Shown one piece after another: positions 36,253 through 48,800 of a stretch of 64,000 bases of DNA (the first letter of the stretch is position 1; each line of letters starts with the position of its first letter). This stretch comes from Erythrophleum ivorense (lineage: Eukaryota > Streptophyta > Magnoliopsida > Fabales > Fabaceae): positions 9,406,556 to 9,470,555 of the forward strand of contig JAIUCV010000001.1 of assembly GCA_026724425.1 (NCBI GenBank), written 5' to 3'. Below the pieces are notes generated by a model. That model did no database searches. It was not told where the DNA came from and saw only the letters and a program-made list of their open reading frames with translations. The translations under genes and the position numbers were made by a program.

Positions 36253-36674
36253 TTAAGTTGGTCTCAATGAGAGCTTTTAAAGATAGGTTGTGCCATTGTG
36301 CGTACAGGAAGCTATTTGTGTATGGAAGATTCATGTATGTTTAATTTAGAGTTTGACGTGAGCGTTTCTTTTTCAAAATTCCCAAACTGAGATCATTGAT
36401 TATTTATTAGGGTCGTTGGTTTATTCAGCTGATTTGGGAAATTTTCCATGAGGAAACAAAGAGTCCCAACCTTGTACTGCTGCATTTATGAACTATCTCA
36501 TGATGGATGTATATGGCGTTATGGACATTGTGACTGCCAACTAAATCGTATATCATTCATCTCATGTAACTCTACCTTCTGTCAATTTTTAAGTTTTGAT
36601 GCTCACAAGTCTTAACCAAGGGTTGAAATTTAGAATCGCATCACTTAATTCTCTGTTTTTCTAGGATCAACGTG
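36253..36674. other. 3' flank of the AGP-like gene
   Basis: Probable 3' UTR and spacer. No canonical AATAAA was noticed; plant polyadenylation often uses weaker signals, for example the T/G-rich stretch around 36470-36540. Nothing else was recognised before the Copia insertion. Confidence 0.45.
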
Positions 36675-36679
36675 CAAGT

Positions 36680-37097
36680 TGTTGAAAAATTTTTATGTGG
36701 GTTCACATTAATTCTTTTAATGATTTTTTAAAATTGGATTAATCATAATCTATTAAAATTTATTATAAGTCCAATCATTAATTAAGTGGTCACGAGGCTA
36801 ATGAGTTTTATCACACATTTAATTAAAAAGGTCTGATGAGCAGATTAAAGTGTAGGCCAACAATTTTATTGAAACCTATGATGGGAGGGCCTAATAAAAC
36901 ATCTTTAAATAAAGTTAGGTCATTTTTCTAACTCTAATTAAGAGTGTTAGTCCCATTGAAAGCCGCTCATCTAAGTATAGGGTGATAGAGAGAAAGATCT
37001 AGTTTCTAAATTGTTATTATGGCAACTACAGGTATGTTCTTTATTCTTATTTCATAATTAGTGTTTTAGTTTTATACAAGATCCAACAATTCTAACA
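36680..37097 (+). repeat. Copia-1 5' LTR
   Basis: It matches 41421-41837 across its whole length, with roughly one difference in ten by eye. Shared blocks include aattaaaaaggtctgatgag and gaaagccgctcatctaag. Confidence 0.95.
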
Positions 37098-37098
37098 G

Positions 37099-37110
37099 TA
37101 GTATCGGAGC
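37099..37110 (+). other. Copia-1 primer binding site (tRNA-iMet type)
   Basis: tagtatcggagc lies one base after the LTR and matches TGGTATCAGAGC at 10 of 12 positions. Confidence 0.75.
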
Positions 37111-39129
37111 TATGATTTTATATGAAATTTAGAACCAAAAATTTTATAATTATGATAAGGATTCCATATATATATTCGCACAATTTAGGCTTTCAAATTC
37201 TTTTATTATTCCTAGTCAATTGGACAAATAAGTTTAGAACTTTTTGTTATCTAGATCACAAGCTTTCTAACAATATATAATTTACTTGGTAACTCAATTT
37301 AGGCACAGAGAATTTAAAGCTCAAAGTTTATGTGTTCATATCATATGCCCAATATTATTTTGCTCAAATATCATGTTTTAATTCAAATTATTATATGGGA
37401 AAGCTTGTTTTCACGTTTGTAAACTTTATTGTAACAATTAATTGCATTAAAATTCACTCAATTGGCTAAAAATTCGAAGATGAAGAGGCTAGGGTTCTTG
37501 TTCAAAAATCATATGCACAGATCCAAAATTGCTTTGATTCTCTTGTTTAATTTCTTAATTAATGCCACATACACGTTAGGATTCCTTGTTTGCATAAAAG
37601 CCCTATGATTTTCAGTGTTAAAAGGCTTCGGATAGCATATTGCAATTTTAGGGTTCATACTTTCAAAACCCATGTCAAATTTGAACAAATTGAATAATTC
37701 TCTTCTTTTTTTGCACAATTGATGATCCAGATATGTTAGAAATCCTTATTTATATAAAAGCTCCATGTTTTCAATGATTAAACACATCAAATTTTTGAAT
37801 CAGATTTCAAGAACCATTGCTATAAAACCCATGAAGAAAATTGGGTTGGTTCTTCCCTTATGACTAATTTCATGGACAATTGATGCTTCAGATATCTTAG
37901 AAATCTCAATGATGATGAAAAGCACGAATAAACCAAAGCAAAAATTGCTTAACATGGCTCATAGTCACATGGGTCAAAACTGGGTCCTTTGAACTCGTTT
38001 TTGACTTGCGTACTCAGTTAGAGGTTGAAGATAATCTCCAATCGGGCCTTCCCCACGCGCGGGGCATAAAGGGGGTGGCGCATGAGAGCCACCCTTAATT
38101 CCAATTGGAGCGTTCTTTGTCCTATTTTTTAAATCAAGTAATTTTTTAATTTTCTATGATTTTTATTTTATTTTTTGAGACTCAGAAAAATTATCTATTA
38201 ATTTTTCATATTTCCTTAATTAAAAATAGCATTTTTTATTATTTTGAATAAGTAAACAGCCTCATAAAATTACAAAAAAATTTAGGAAAATATTTTGACT
38301 GATATGGAACATGGAATCAAGATGTACTCTCCTTAGATATACACAAAATATTTATACTCTCAAATTGAGACATAAAACATTAATATTTAAACCTTATTTA
38401 AGTTAAATTTGTTGTTGTTCACAATTTTCATGCAAACATAGTTTATAATTGGCCTTTTAAGATACATATAATAAAAGTATCTTAATAGAATATGAATTTT
38501 CTCTTAGTCTAGAAATTTTGTTTTAATAAATTGTTGCAAATAAATCACCAAAATGATTCATTTATCAAAGTTATTAAAACTGTTCAATTACTATTGTTGA
38601 TAGAAAGTAAGGCAATTTCTTTGTTCTAATATGGGGATATTATTTTGTATATTATTGTGGATATTTGTCACCAAATTTATTTATCCATCAAAATATACAA
38701 AATTGTTTAGTTCCCTTGTTGATAGAAATTGAGTTACCATATATAATTATCTGTCCAAAGGGAGTTATTATATATACTAACTCTGGTATAGCATGAAGTG
38801 TGCTGGTAAATAGTTAAGAGAATTTATCTGCCCAAAGGAGGTGAATTTTCTCAACTATGATCTTTCTTATTGAATAGAGATACGTAGTTTGAGAGACTTA
38901 TTTGCCCAAAGGGGATAAGGCTCCCAATACTACATATTCTCCTTTATATTAGATTCATGCTACATAGGCCTAATGTGTGTTATGTTTTCTATCCAAAGGG
39001 GAGTTTATGATGATGTAATAGGTACTTCTCAAAGATAGCTTGTTCAACTTAAGCTATTCTGAAATTGCCTGATTTACTAACCATATTGTAATTTTATCTA
39101 CAGTCTCCTTTGCTGTGAATAACAATAAT
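37111..39129 (+). other. Copia-1 long untranslated leader with spaced repeats
   Basis: About 2 kb without a recognisable protein. At 38750-39010 a motif atctgcccaaagg recurs about every 75-85 bases (38754, 38827, 38904, and a weaker ctatccaaagggg near 38990). A short GC-rich block (ccacgcgcggggc) is at 38053-38066. An open frame on the minus strand (37509-37718) has no family signature. Confidence 0.6.
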
Positions 39130-39990
39130 GCCACCATTGAAGTCTTGAATGGTTCTAACTATAAAAGGTGGAAATAAGATGTAGAATTTTCCTTTGGAAT
39201 AGTAGATATAGATCTGGCACTACGTAAAAGTGAACCCCTCAAACCCACTAAGAATAGTATTGTTGAACAAAAGGAGTATTATGCTAAGTGGGAGAAATTT
39301 AACTGCCTTAGTCTCATAACTATAAAAAGATCAATTGTTGAACATCTCATGAGTGGTTTACCAGGAACCACAAAAGTTAAGGAATTCTTCGATATTGTGA
39401 AAAAAAGGTATCACGTGTTTGACAAAGCTAACGCAGGACAACTCATGGGTGAGTTGACAAGTATGAGATACGATAGTACTAAGGGAGTTAGGGAATATAT
39501 CATGAGGATGGTGCATGCTCAAACTAAGCTTAAGGCTCATAATATTCCAATTCCTGATAGTTTTGTCATTCATCATGCACTTAATTCGCTTCTGCAAGAA
39601 TTTAGTTAAATCAAAACTGCTTACAACACACAAGATCAGGCTTGGAATCTAAATAACTTAATTTCTAAATGCCTGCCTGAGGAAGAAAAATTGAAGAAGG
39701 AAAATAATGAGAATGTATACTTAGTTTCCCACAATAGGCTAAATTTCCATAAGGGAAAAGAAAGATTTAAGAACAAGAAAACACATGCTCCTAAAAAGGA
39801 TTAGAACTTCAAGAGGCATGGTGAGCATCCGATTGCATATAATGGAGATAAAAGAAAGGATATAAGTTGTTAATTCTATAAGAAGAAGGGTCATAAAAAG
39901 GCTAGTTGTCTTAAATATAAAGATTGATTAGCAAAGAAGGGCAAAGACCAAGAGATTCATAATCAACAAGAAACCAAGGGAGAATGAGTC
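39130..39990 (+). pseudogene. Copia-1 gag remnant (UBN2-type) with zinc knuckle
   Basis: It starts near ATIEVLNGSNYKRWK, the classic beginning of Copia Gag, and continues past a stop through KSIVEHL-like segments. The open stretch 39349-39609 includes FFDIVKKRYHVFDKANAG and GVREYIMRMVHAQTKLKAH. After further stops comes a CCHC knuckle (C-stop-FYKKKGHKKASC near 39870), in which the second Cys appears replaced and a stop intrudes. Several nonsense codons (39177, 39607, 39802, 39870) inactivate it. Confidence 0.88.
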
Positions 39991-40189
39991 CAAGCTAAAA
40001 GTAGGAAATAGTGTTGGCGTTGAAGTTAAATATAAATAAACCTTTATTTTTATTTTTATTTTGTATTTTTTTGGGATATGGTTATAGGCTTTATTTAGAA
40101 TTTTTTTTGGAGGATATTAAGTTTCTCTTTTATTGATTAATAAAGTTGGATATTTTTTTATTTTAAAAAAAATAATGTTGAAATTTTTT

Positions 40190-40690
40190 ATCATTCTAAT
40201 ATGACTGACAAATGTATTTTATCTGACTATACAAATTATGTTTAAATTCTAAAACTAACAATTTATCTTTTAATATTGAGAACTGCTAACCATTGTTATG
40301 GTATAAAGAGATAAACACGTGTGAAGGGAAAATTGACCAAAACTAAAAAGAAGGGTGCCAACTCGTAGCAAAAGCCTCCTAGAAATAATACGCATAGATA
40401 TCAGTGGACCCTATCCTTTATTGATAATTTTTTTGTTATGGATATGTCTTTCTCATTAGAGAAAAGTCTAAGGCCTTTGACATATTAAAAGTTTATCAAA
40501 TAGAGGTGGAGAAATAATTGGAGAGTATTATCAAAATAGTTAGGTTCGATCGTGGTAGTAAATATTATGGAAAATAGTTTAAAAAAATGAGACGTTATAA
40601 AATTCATAAATACCAAGTCAATGTTTGTTGGTCCTCTAACTAAAGGATTAAGGCTCATACAATTTAATAAACATGTTGAGAATATGGGTA
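40190..40690 (+). pseudogene. Copia-1 pol scraps: integrase start and pol C-terminus
   Basis: Around 40370-40490 the plus strand reads SLLEIIRIDISGPYP and then VFLIREKSKAF, the beginning of a Copia integrase core with its first Asp. By 40620-40680 it reads VGPLTKGLRLIQFNKHVE, the conserved last segment of Copia pol after RNase H. The roughly 2.5 kb expected between them, including all of reverse transcriptase, is absent. This is one large internal deletion or several. Confidence 0.78.
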
Positions 40691-41409
40691 TCTAGAGTCT
40701 TTTGATATTTTAAGTTAGTAGGAGTTTATGTATTTTGTCTTCTTTTGTTTTGTTTTATGCAATAATTATACAGATGTCTTTTGGTTATGTTAATGAATTT
40801 CATGAACATTTACATATTTGATATATCATACTTTTATTGATGATCATTACTTTTAATATTTGCTTGTGTAAAGATTGAATGCAACATGCATCTTAAGACA
40901 TGATGCTAGTCTTAAGGATGACCATTGTATTTGTCAAGATATGTCTCTTATGGCACTATAATATATTCTCGAGATAAAGTATTTGAGACATATAAACTTG
41001 TTATGAGTCGTACGATTTCTCACTGTGATTTAGCATATGGATATTAAGAAATCGTGATTTCTCATTATGATTCAACATATAGATGTTGAGAAATTATATG
41101 GAGGACTGATAAAAAATAGTGTATTATTGATAATCTTGAAAGCTATTTCTTACCACACTTCCAGGCTTAGAATCCATGTCAATATAATGTCAATATATGT
41201 GAGTATGGATTAGTCTTATGTCATTAAAAGGCATGATGATCGCCATTATCTCTTATTGGTAGTTATGTTAGACCGGATTGTGTATGATATACTTTTTAAG
41301 ACCATTTTTTTCAAATAAAGTATACACATAAAGTTTTTGTTGTTTTATCAACTCAAAAGTTGTTTTATAAAATAAAATGAATTTTCTTAAAATCAAATTA
41401 ATGTGGTCC

Positions 41410-41420
41410 AAGTGGGAGAA
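41410..41420 (+). other. Copia-1 polypurine tract
   Basis: aagtgggagaa directly precedes the 3' LTR, the usual form and position in plant Copia elements. Confidence 0.85.
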
Positions 41421-41837
41421 TGTTGAAAAAATTTTATGTGGGCTCACATGAATTCTTTTAATGATTTCTAACATTGGGTTGACCATGGTCTATTAAAGTT
41501 TATCATAAGCCTAATTATTAATTAAGTGGTTATAAAGCTAAAGGGTTTTAACACGTATTTAATTAAAAAGGTCTGATGAGCGAATTAAAGTGTAGGCCAA
41601 TAATTTTATTGAAACCTATAATGGGAGGGCCCAATAAAACATCTTTAAATAGAGTTAAGTCCCCTCTCTAACCCTAATGAAGAATGCTAGTCCCATTGAA
41701 AGCCGCTCATCTAAGCATAAGGTGATAGAGAGAAAGATCCAGCTTCTAGATTGTTGTTATGACAACTACAAGTATGTTCTTTATTCTTATTTCATAATTG
41801 ATGTTCTAGTTTCATACAAGATCCAATAATTCTAACA
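41421..41837 (+). repeat. Copia-1 3' LTR
   Basis: Partner of 36680-37097, ending CTAACA and followed at once by the TSD caagt. Confidence 0.95.
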
Positions 41838-41842
41838 CAAGT

Positions 41843-42218
41843 GACCAACAATTTCCTCAATCCTACATTATATTGTGCAGCGTGTCCTCTTCTCAATTTC
41901 CCTACAATTTCCATAGAAAGTTGAAAGGGATTTTGTCAGTAAAAGTAATTAAAAATGAATTTTTTATTTCCGATACATTAGATTAGATGTAAAAATATCT
42001 CATCCAAAAAAGTAAATTTAATCCTGCACTGTATATGAAAATTTTTAATTTTGGCCAATAAAATAATTAGACATCATTTTTGTAAATTTTCTGAATATTG
42101 ATCAATTTGATCTTTTTTAACAAATATTAATAAATTTGTTTCATTTGAGCTCTCGAGCAAGTATCAGTTATTAGCTTTGTGATTAAAAAACCTGTTACTT
42201 TGTCGTGTACCTTGCTAG
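41843..42218. other. Spacer between Copia-1 and CACTA-1
   Basis: AT-rich with no gene or repeat recognised. Probably the original intergenic DNA downstream of the AGP gene. Confidence 0.5.
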
Positions 42219-42239
42219 TAATACTACAAAAAAATATGG

Positions 42240-42745
42240 AATTTGCGGCGACAAAAGTCATCGCTAAAACATCAGAAGTCGTCGCTAAAACTATTTAGCG
42301 ATGACAATGTAATCGTTGCTAAGTCGCTGCAATTACAGCCGTTGCTAAAGAGATTTAGTGGCCAAAAAATTGTCGCCGCTAAAAAGACTTTTTGCGACTA
42401 CAAAAATCGCCCCTAAATATATGTAATTTTGTCGCTAAAACTCCAAAACTTTTGGAGCCACGGCATTTAGAGGGGAAAAAAGTCGTCACTAAATGTATAA
42501 TTTTAGCGGCGATAAATATCTTTTGACACTAAAAACTTTTAGCGACGGCTTTTGTCAATAGCTGTGGTCACTAAATGCATACTTTTAGCGACGACATGTT
42601 AGTTCAAGAGATTTAGCGACGACCTTTTCGCCGCAAAAATCCTTCTATTTAGCGACGACCTTTTAGTTTAAGAGATTTAGCGGCGACATTAGTAGTCGCT
42701 AAAATTCTTTTTTTTATACACTATTAGCGACGACTTTAGTCGCTG
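42240..42745. repeat. CACTA-1 left subterminal array
   Basis: Many copies of tttagcgacgac or its complement gtcgtcgctaaa, with single-base variants, spaced irregularly by 15-60 bases. These are the expected target of the element's TNPA/Transposase_24-type protein (family knowledge; binding not shown here). Confidence 0.92.
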
Positions 42746-43105
42746 CTAAAAAGGTTTTTTTTTTTTTTTTTTCAGATTTTTAGTATTTTTCTTAATTATT
42801 TTCTTCAATCCTGTTTACTAAAATAGATTTTATAATATTATAAATGGTGAAAAATAAATCTTTTAAATCTCTAATAACATATACCCTTTTACAAAATTTA
42901 ACATTTTAAAATATATAAGTAAAAAGAGAGCAAATCAAACTTTGCTAACAAATTTGATATATACATTACTGCAAAGGTTCATCCAACAAGTATAAATACA
43001 AAAATTTGTCATATGAATAATTTTTTAAACTCACTCATACACTCCACTATTCAATGTTTAAAATAGCATTACAATATTACTAAACAAAAAGAAAAGAACA
43101 AGAAG

Positions 43106-45236
43106 CTAGTATTGGTAATTGCTTGAATCTTCGTAATTCAAGGGAGGGGCACTAGCATTCAATCTAGACACTTCATTTTGTTTTGTAAATGTCAAGACTT
43201 TCTCCATCAAAGTAATTACCTGTATGACAAATTGAGACCACTTTCCAATTTCAGTAAAGCATAATGTTTGAAAGACTATATATGTCATAAACAAATTAAT
43301 GTCAAAAATTTAAAAGGAAAATGGTGTTATAAATTAAGATGCATTATTTGTCTTAGTTAAATAATCAATCATTAAAACTCTTAATTACTCACAAAATTAT
43401 TGAGCTTCTCCACTTGAAGCATTGTTCATCAGAGGTACATTTCCCTGCTGAAAAGAAACATAACACTAAGTTTTTTAACATTGAAAAGAAAAAGAAAAGT
43501 GAAAAGATACCTGTTGGAATGTGGCCATGAAGGCAGTCATTTGAGCACGAATTTCAGCTTGCATCTGTGCTTGCATTTAGGCTCGCTCCTCTTGTAGTTT
43601 TTGTTCCATTTCTTGGCGCATCTCTTCACGCACTTGTTCTATTGCAGAAGAAACTCTAAACTCCACTTCATATTCGCCGATGCTTCTCTTTCTCGAGGGT
43701 TTCTTCCCATATCCCTTGCCACGCACATACCCTGATCTCTCCCCCAGTACGGTAGTTAATATCTCATCTCCAGTTAGGCGTGCCTCTTCATTTGTTACTT
43801 GTTGTTGAATAACAAGATCGTGAATGCGTGACTGTAGTGCAGGACATGAGTTAGAAATATGGAAAATTGTACAAATAATTTGTTTAAAGTTAATGAATTT
43901 AAGAACATTACATAGATCTCCTGGGACTGCGGATCAGCCCACACTATCTCCCCCTCTTTTGTTCGACGAGTATGTTGTGCCTCCCATACTCGATCAGTGT
44001 TGCTGGGTCCCCTGTTTCTGGGTCCCTCTACATATTTTTCAGACATTAGTATTCAAAGCTTTTTAGCATGAAAAAAAATAGTAGTGAATATAGAAACGAA
44101 TTTCTCCTAAAATACAATGAGATGCTCACCAAAGACTCTTCAACCTCTGCAAATGAGCGGGTACCACATGTATGTAATGTTACCTGCTTTGACCTATTTC
44201 TACTACTTGCAGCCTGCATATAAAGCCAAAGTGTTGTTAATGATAATTTTAATTAATAATAGTACAACCGCAATAAAGTTTGAACTAAGGACCTGAAACT
44301 TATCAGACTTAAAGTGCTGAATTAGCCAATCCCAATCTTCAAGGCTAACATCCTTTGGTTTTGCTGCCTGCCTTTCCTCGTCAATCATGTAGTTCTTATA
44401 TATTTTTGACAACGAAGACTTCTAATTCTTAAAGAGTCATTGCATCGAGTCCATGCAGTAAGACTTGAATGCCACCTCCTGTTGAGGATCGCGAACTTCA
44501 AATTTGTCCTATACATTAAGAATAGAATAGCAAATTCAAATTATAAGTAGTTATAATTACAAATATAACATAGGTATTTGCATATTAGTTAAAGATATGC
44601 ATTTAAAATATGTAACTTGTTACCTTCACTTTCAACCACATGGTGTCCCCATCTTTATTTGCAATATCTTTCCAATCACCATCTTTTAAGGACACAATAG
44701 TCTGCACCACCCAACCAATGTAACTAGATAAGTCTCGAGCTCCATCTCCAATCGGGCGTTCAGTAGTCCTAGACATGGTAATTAAGATCTTGTTGCCAAA
44801 TTTTATTTTAAGATCAACTCCTAAACACTTATACTTCCTTCGACCCTTTTTAACAGTGCTGCAAGAAGCTGAACAATATAGAAAAAGAAAACGATTAGAT
44901 TATGATACATAAAAAATAAATATACTTATATATGACACAAGACAAAAAATTAACCAAACACTTATATTGTTTCCCTTGCTTACCTACACTACTCTGATTT
45001 TGTGATGGTTGGGTAAGAGGTGAACCATCTTGTTCTTGTTCTTCCTCACCAACTGGCTCTAGTGGCAATGGAGAATATTGAGCTTCTAGAGCTTCTAGTG
45101 CATCATGCTCAAGTTGCCCTCTCGTACGTGGTGGGGATGCAACATCACTCGTATTATTCTGCCTCCCCCGTCCATTTCCACGTCCTAAGCCTCGTCCGCC
45201 TGGTCTAGCCTCTCTCCCACGCCCAGCACTTGACAT
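43106..45236 (-). pseudogene. CACTA-1 accessory gene (Transposase_24/Ptta-En/Spm family)
   Basis: The start is MSSAGRGREARPGGRGLGR, an Arg/Gly-rich N-terminus. Exon 1 ends at a good donor (GTAAGC) at 44984. Later exons encode KKGRRKYKCLGVDLKIKFG and RTTERPIGDGARDLSSYIG, WKDIANKDGDTMWLKVK (44640-44865), DEERQAAKPKDVSLEDWDW (44290-44440), EGPRNRGPSNTDRVWEAQ with EGEIVWADPQSQEIY (43915-44040), a Gln/Glu-rich coiled coil (43510-43830, EQVREEMRQEMEQKLQEE) and a last exon ending SSNYQY at 43106. This order matches the plant Transposase_24 family, thought to act as the DNA-binding partner of the transposase. At least three in-frame stops (two near 44430-44455, one near 43580) break it. Exon borders are estimates. 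Confidence 0.85.
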
Positions 45237-45364
45237 TTCCTATATCATTCCACATTTATTATGAGAATAAGGTAGTTAAACAATGTCAATTTGTAAAATT
45301 ATAAAACTTTTAACCAAGAAATGAATTATAAGAAGGGAAGTTTTAAAAATTTAAAACAATGATA

Positions 45365-45386
45365 ATAATAATAATAATAATAACAA
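45365..45386. repeat. ATA microsatellite
   Basis: A short (ataata)n run just upstream of the accessory gene start. Confidence 0.85.
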
Positions 45387-45439
45387 CCTTATAGAAACTG
45401 TCATAATCATCGCTTATTATGTGTTATAACTTATTATGA

Positions 45440-45712
45440 TCGAAAACCTTGTTGACAAGGTATTGGTCAAGTCAACAAGATCTTGGCTTTTATAAGTTTC
45501 TCAATTAAAGAATACCTTGTTGTAAGATAACAAATCTTGTTGACAAGGTTTCAAACTTCTCTCTATTGAATTCAGGATCTTGTCGACAAGATCTTCAATT
45601 GTGTCAACAACGTATTATCCAGCCACTGAATTTAAAGACATTATTGATAAGATCTTCAATCTTGTCGACAAGATCTTCTACTTTATGAACAAGATCTTTA
45701 ACCTTATCAAAA
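45440..45712. promoter_or_regulatory. Palindrome cluster 1 (cttgtcgacaag), upstream of the accessory gene
   Basis: About ten copies or half-copies of a palindrome centred on GTCGAC occur here. The best are gatcttgtcgacaagatc (perfect, 45576-45593) and cttgtcgacaag (45661-45672); others are degenerate (cttgttgacaagg, gtcaacaagatcttgg). They lie 200-480 bases upstream of the ATG at 45236, and also just past the stop of the transposase gene. A matching cluster precedes the other gene. Role as a protein-binding operator is inference. Confidence 0.7.
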
Positions 45713-45802
45713 TAAAAAATACTCAATGAAATAGGATGCTATCTACGAATTTAATATTTTAGTCATTTATTATACGTACCATTAAATATCATAGAATCTT
45801 AG

Positions 45803-48800
45803 TTAATCTTGGTTTGTATCTGTGGTGTCAGTATCGACTTCATCATCCTCCCTAAGTATGTCTTCTGAATCTTCTTTGTTAGTGGATACATCCTCATCAT
45901 TGTCATCAATGAATTCATATTCTACATTAATTGCACTTGGGCATTGTGTTCGTAGGCGTTCGCTTGAATGGCTTAGAGTCTCTGGAGCAACATCATCTCT
46001 CTGCAACTGGACCACAAAGTCATTTCTCACATTATCATCAAGGACCACATATAGTTCGATTTCATCTTGTTGATATGCCTCATCGATGGGCCCTCCTTCA
46101 AAGTCCCCACTAACGTCATCATCAGTCACCTCAGGCATATTGAACAGGTCACGAGGATTTGTTTTGACAACAATGAGCCAATTTGCATCAACTATGTCAT
46201 TTAAATAGAATACTTGTTCAGCTTGATATGCTAAGACAAATGGCTCATTAGAGTTGAGTGAATAATGGGTATTCACGCTAGTGATTCCAAATTTATCAAC
46301 CTTGTATCCTCTTTCTAGATGAGCCACATCCCACCAATGACACTTAAATAAATGCACTTTTTTATGCCCAATATATGACAACTCATATATGTCATCTAAC
46401 ACACCATAGTACTCTTTATTCTCGTCTTCATCATCACCTTTCACAAGTATTCCACTATTATCTGTTCTTCGGCCTAAGGCACGATCTTTTGTGTGGAATC
46501 TAAAGCCATTCACTGTAAATGCTGAGTAGCGGTGAACCACTTTGAGTGGGCCAACTGCTAAACTCTTGAGGTCATCACTAGCCTCACCCTGTGCGCTTAA
46601 CTTTGCAACTTACAATGAGAGATCACAATTGATAAATTCTGTTATGATCAAAATTTATCACATAATTCATACATTCCTAGCGCGGTGTCCAAAAACTAAC
46701 CTGTTCACGAAACCATTTTGGGAACTCTTTAACTGTTGATCTGTGCATTTCCATCTGCTTCTTATGCTCCCTGCAATGAATAACATAATTAAGGCAATAA
46801 ATTCTTGAAGAAGTTATTATTTGGAAGGAGTTACCAAGCTCCACGAACGTACTCTATGAATGGCCAAACCTCTTCACAATTGTGGAGCACATACATACAA
46901 GCTTGATTGAACTCCACATTAGAGAGAAATCTTGATTTGTAACCTCCCCAGACTTGGCCACTTTTATTGAAGATGGATGTCTCATCCTTTTCCATAAGTC
47001 CATCATCGTTTCTGACAGGCCTATTGAACTTGGTGGGGATGTCTTTCAAGTAACAGGAGCAAAAAGTAAGACATTCATCTGCCAAATATCCTTCGGCTAT
47101 TGAACCTTCTGGTCGAGCCTTATTGCGAACATATGTTTTTAATGTCCGCAAATACCTAAATACATAAGAGGATTTGAATAAAGAATTGAACATAGAGTAT
47201 TAATAAAATTTATAAAAGGCATATCTAGTGTAGTAAGTTACCTCTCGATAGGGTACATCCACCTATATTGTACGGGCCCTCCGAGCTTTGCCTCTCTTGC
47301 CAAATGGATAGGCAAGTGGATCATAATATCAAAGAAGGCTGGTGGGAAAACCATTTCCAATTTGCATAATGTGCTTGCAATTTGGGATTCAAGATGATCA
47401 AGAGCCTCAGTTGTTAGGCACTTGGGACATAAATTCTTAAAGAATTTACCCAACTCTAATATAGGTTCAGATACCTCATTGGGCAACAAGCCACGTAATG
47501 CTATAGGGAATATATCTTGTAACAAAACATGGTGGTCATGGCACTTCAATCCATAGATTTTTCTGTCACGAACATTAATACATCGTGACAGATTTGAAGA
47601 GAAGGCATCAGACACTTTCAAAGTAGCTAGAAAGTTACAAACTTTTAACTTTTCTTGTGGGGATAATGCATAGCAAGCAACTGGAATCAGAACTTTGTTT
47701 CCTTCTTCTATCGGGTGTAATTCAGATCTAATTCCCATGTCAACCAAGTCATACCGACTCTTTACTGTATCTTTTGTCTTTCCAGCTAATCCCATAACAG
47801 TTGACACGATGTTATCTGAAACATTTCTCTCAATGTGTATAACATCAAGGTTGTGTCGGATCAATAATGTTTTCCAATAAGGTAAGCAAAAAAAGATGCT
47901 TTTTTTTCTCCAATTAAATGCCCTAGTGACATGGCCACGCTTTCGTTTTTGACCTTTCCCCAGAGTTACATTACCTAGTGCTCGTAATTGACAAAGTGCC
48001 TCATCACCGGTTAAAGGAGAGGGTGGAACTCTATGCTCAACTTTCCCATCAAATGCCCTTCGATTTCGCCACCATGGATGATGGGTTGGCAGGAAGCGAC
48101 GATGGCCCAAGTAGCACAACTTATTTCGTAACGAAATAGAATATGTATCTTTATGGCAACAGGGGCATGCAAGTTTTCCTTTTGTAGACCATCCTGATAG
48201 GTTCCCATATGCTGGGAAGTCATTAATTGTCCACAATAATGCTGCGCGTAACTTGAAATTAGACTTCTTATAGGCATCATATGTCTCTACTCCTTGCTCC
48301 CATAATTCAAGTAACTCTTTAATCATTGGTTGGAGGTACACATCTATGTCATCACCTGGACTTTTGGGGCTTGGAATTAAAAGAGTCATCATAAAATATG
48401 GGTGCTTCATACATTGCCATGGTGGCAAATTATATGGAACTAATACAACTGGCCAAATACTATGATTAGTACTCATATTTCCCCAAGGCTGAAACCCATC
48501 ACTTGCTAGGCCCAACCGAACATTTCTTGGACCACTACAAAATTCTGGATGCTGCTAGTTAAATGATTTCCATGCAATAGAGTCAGCTGGATGCCGTAAA
48601 ACACCATCATCAATGCGTTCCTCATTATGCCACCTCATCTCCTTAGCTGTATGGTGAGACATGTATAGCCTTTGTAGCCTAGGCTTTATAGGAAAATATC
48701 ATAGCACTTTATGAGGAATTTTCTTTCCTCTATGACTGTTTAACCTCCATCGAGGCATATTGCACTTAGGACATGACTGAGCATTGGTGTGCTCTTGCCA

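Larger units (their letters stand above)
36680..41837 (+). mobile_element. Ty1/Copia LTR retrotransposon 'Copia-1', internally deleted
   Basis: The LTRs are 36680-37097 (418 bp) and 41421-41837 (417 bp), both TGTTGAAAAA...CTAACA, with perfect TSD caagt at 36675-36679 and 41838-41842. PBS-like and PPT sites are present. Inside are a 2 kb leader, a broken gag and only scraps of integrase and the pol C-terminus. Reverse transcriptase is missing, so the element is non-autonomous. Confidence 0.95.

Noticed and set aside
35916..36256. Other open frames over the AGP gene (minus strand 35916-36173, plus frame 35972-36256)
   Set aside because: They are shadows of GC-rich, low-complexity coding sequence and have no family features.
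45822..46113. Plus-strand Ser-rich open frames
   Set aside because: Antisense shadows of the acidic, Asp/Glu-rich tail of the CACTA-1 DUF4216 exon.
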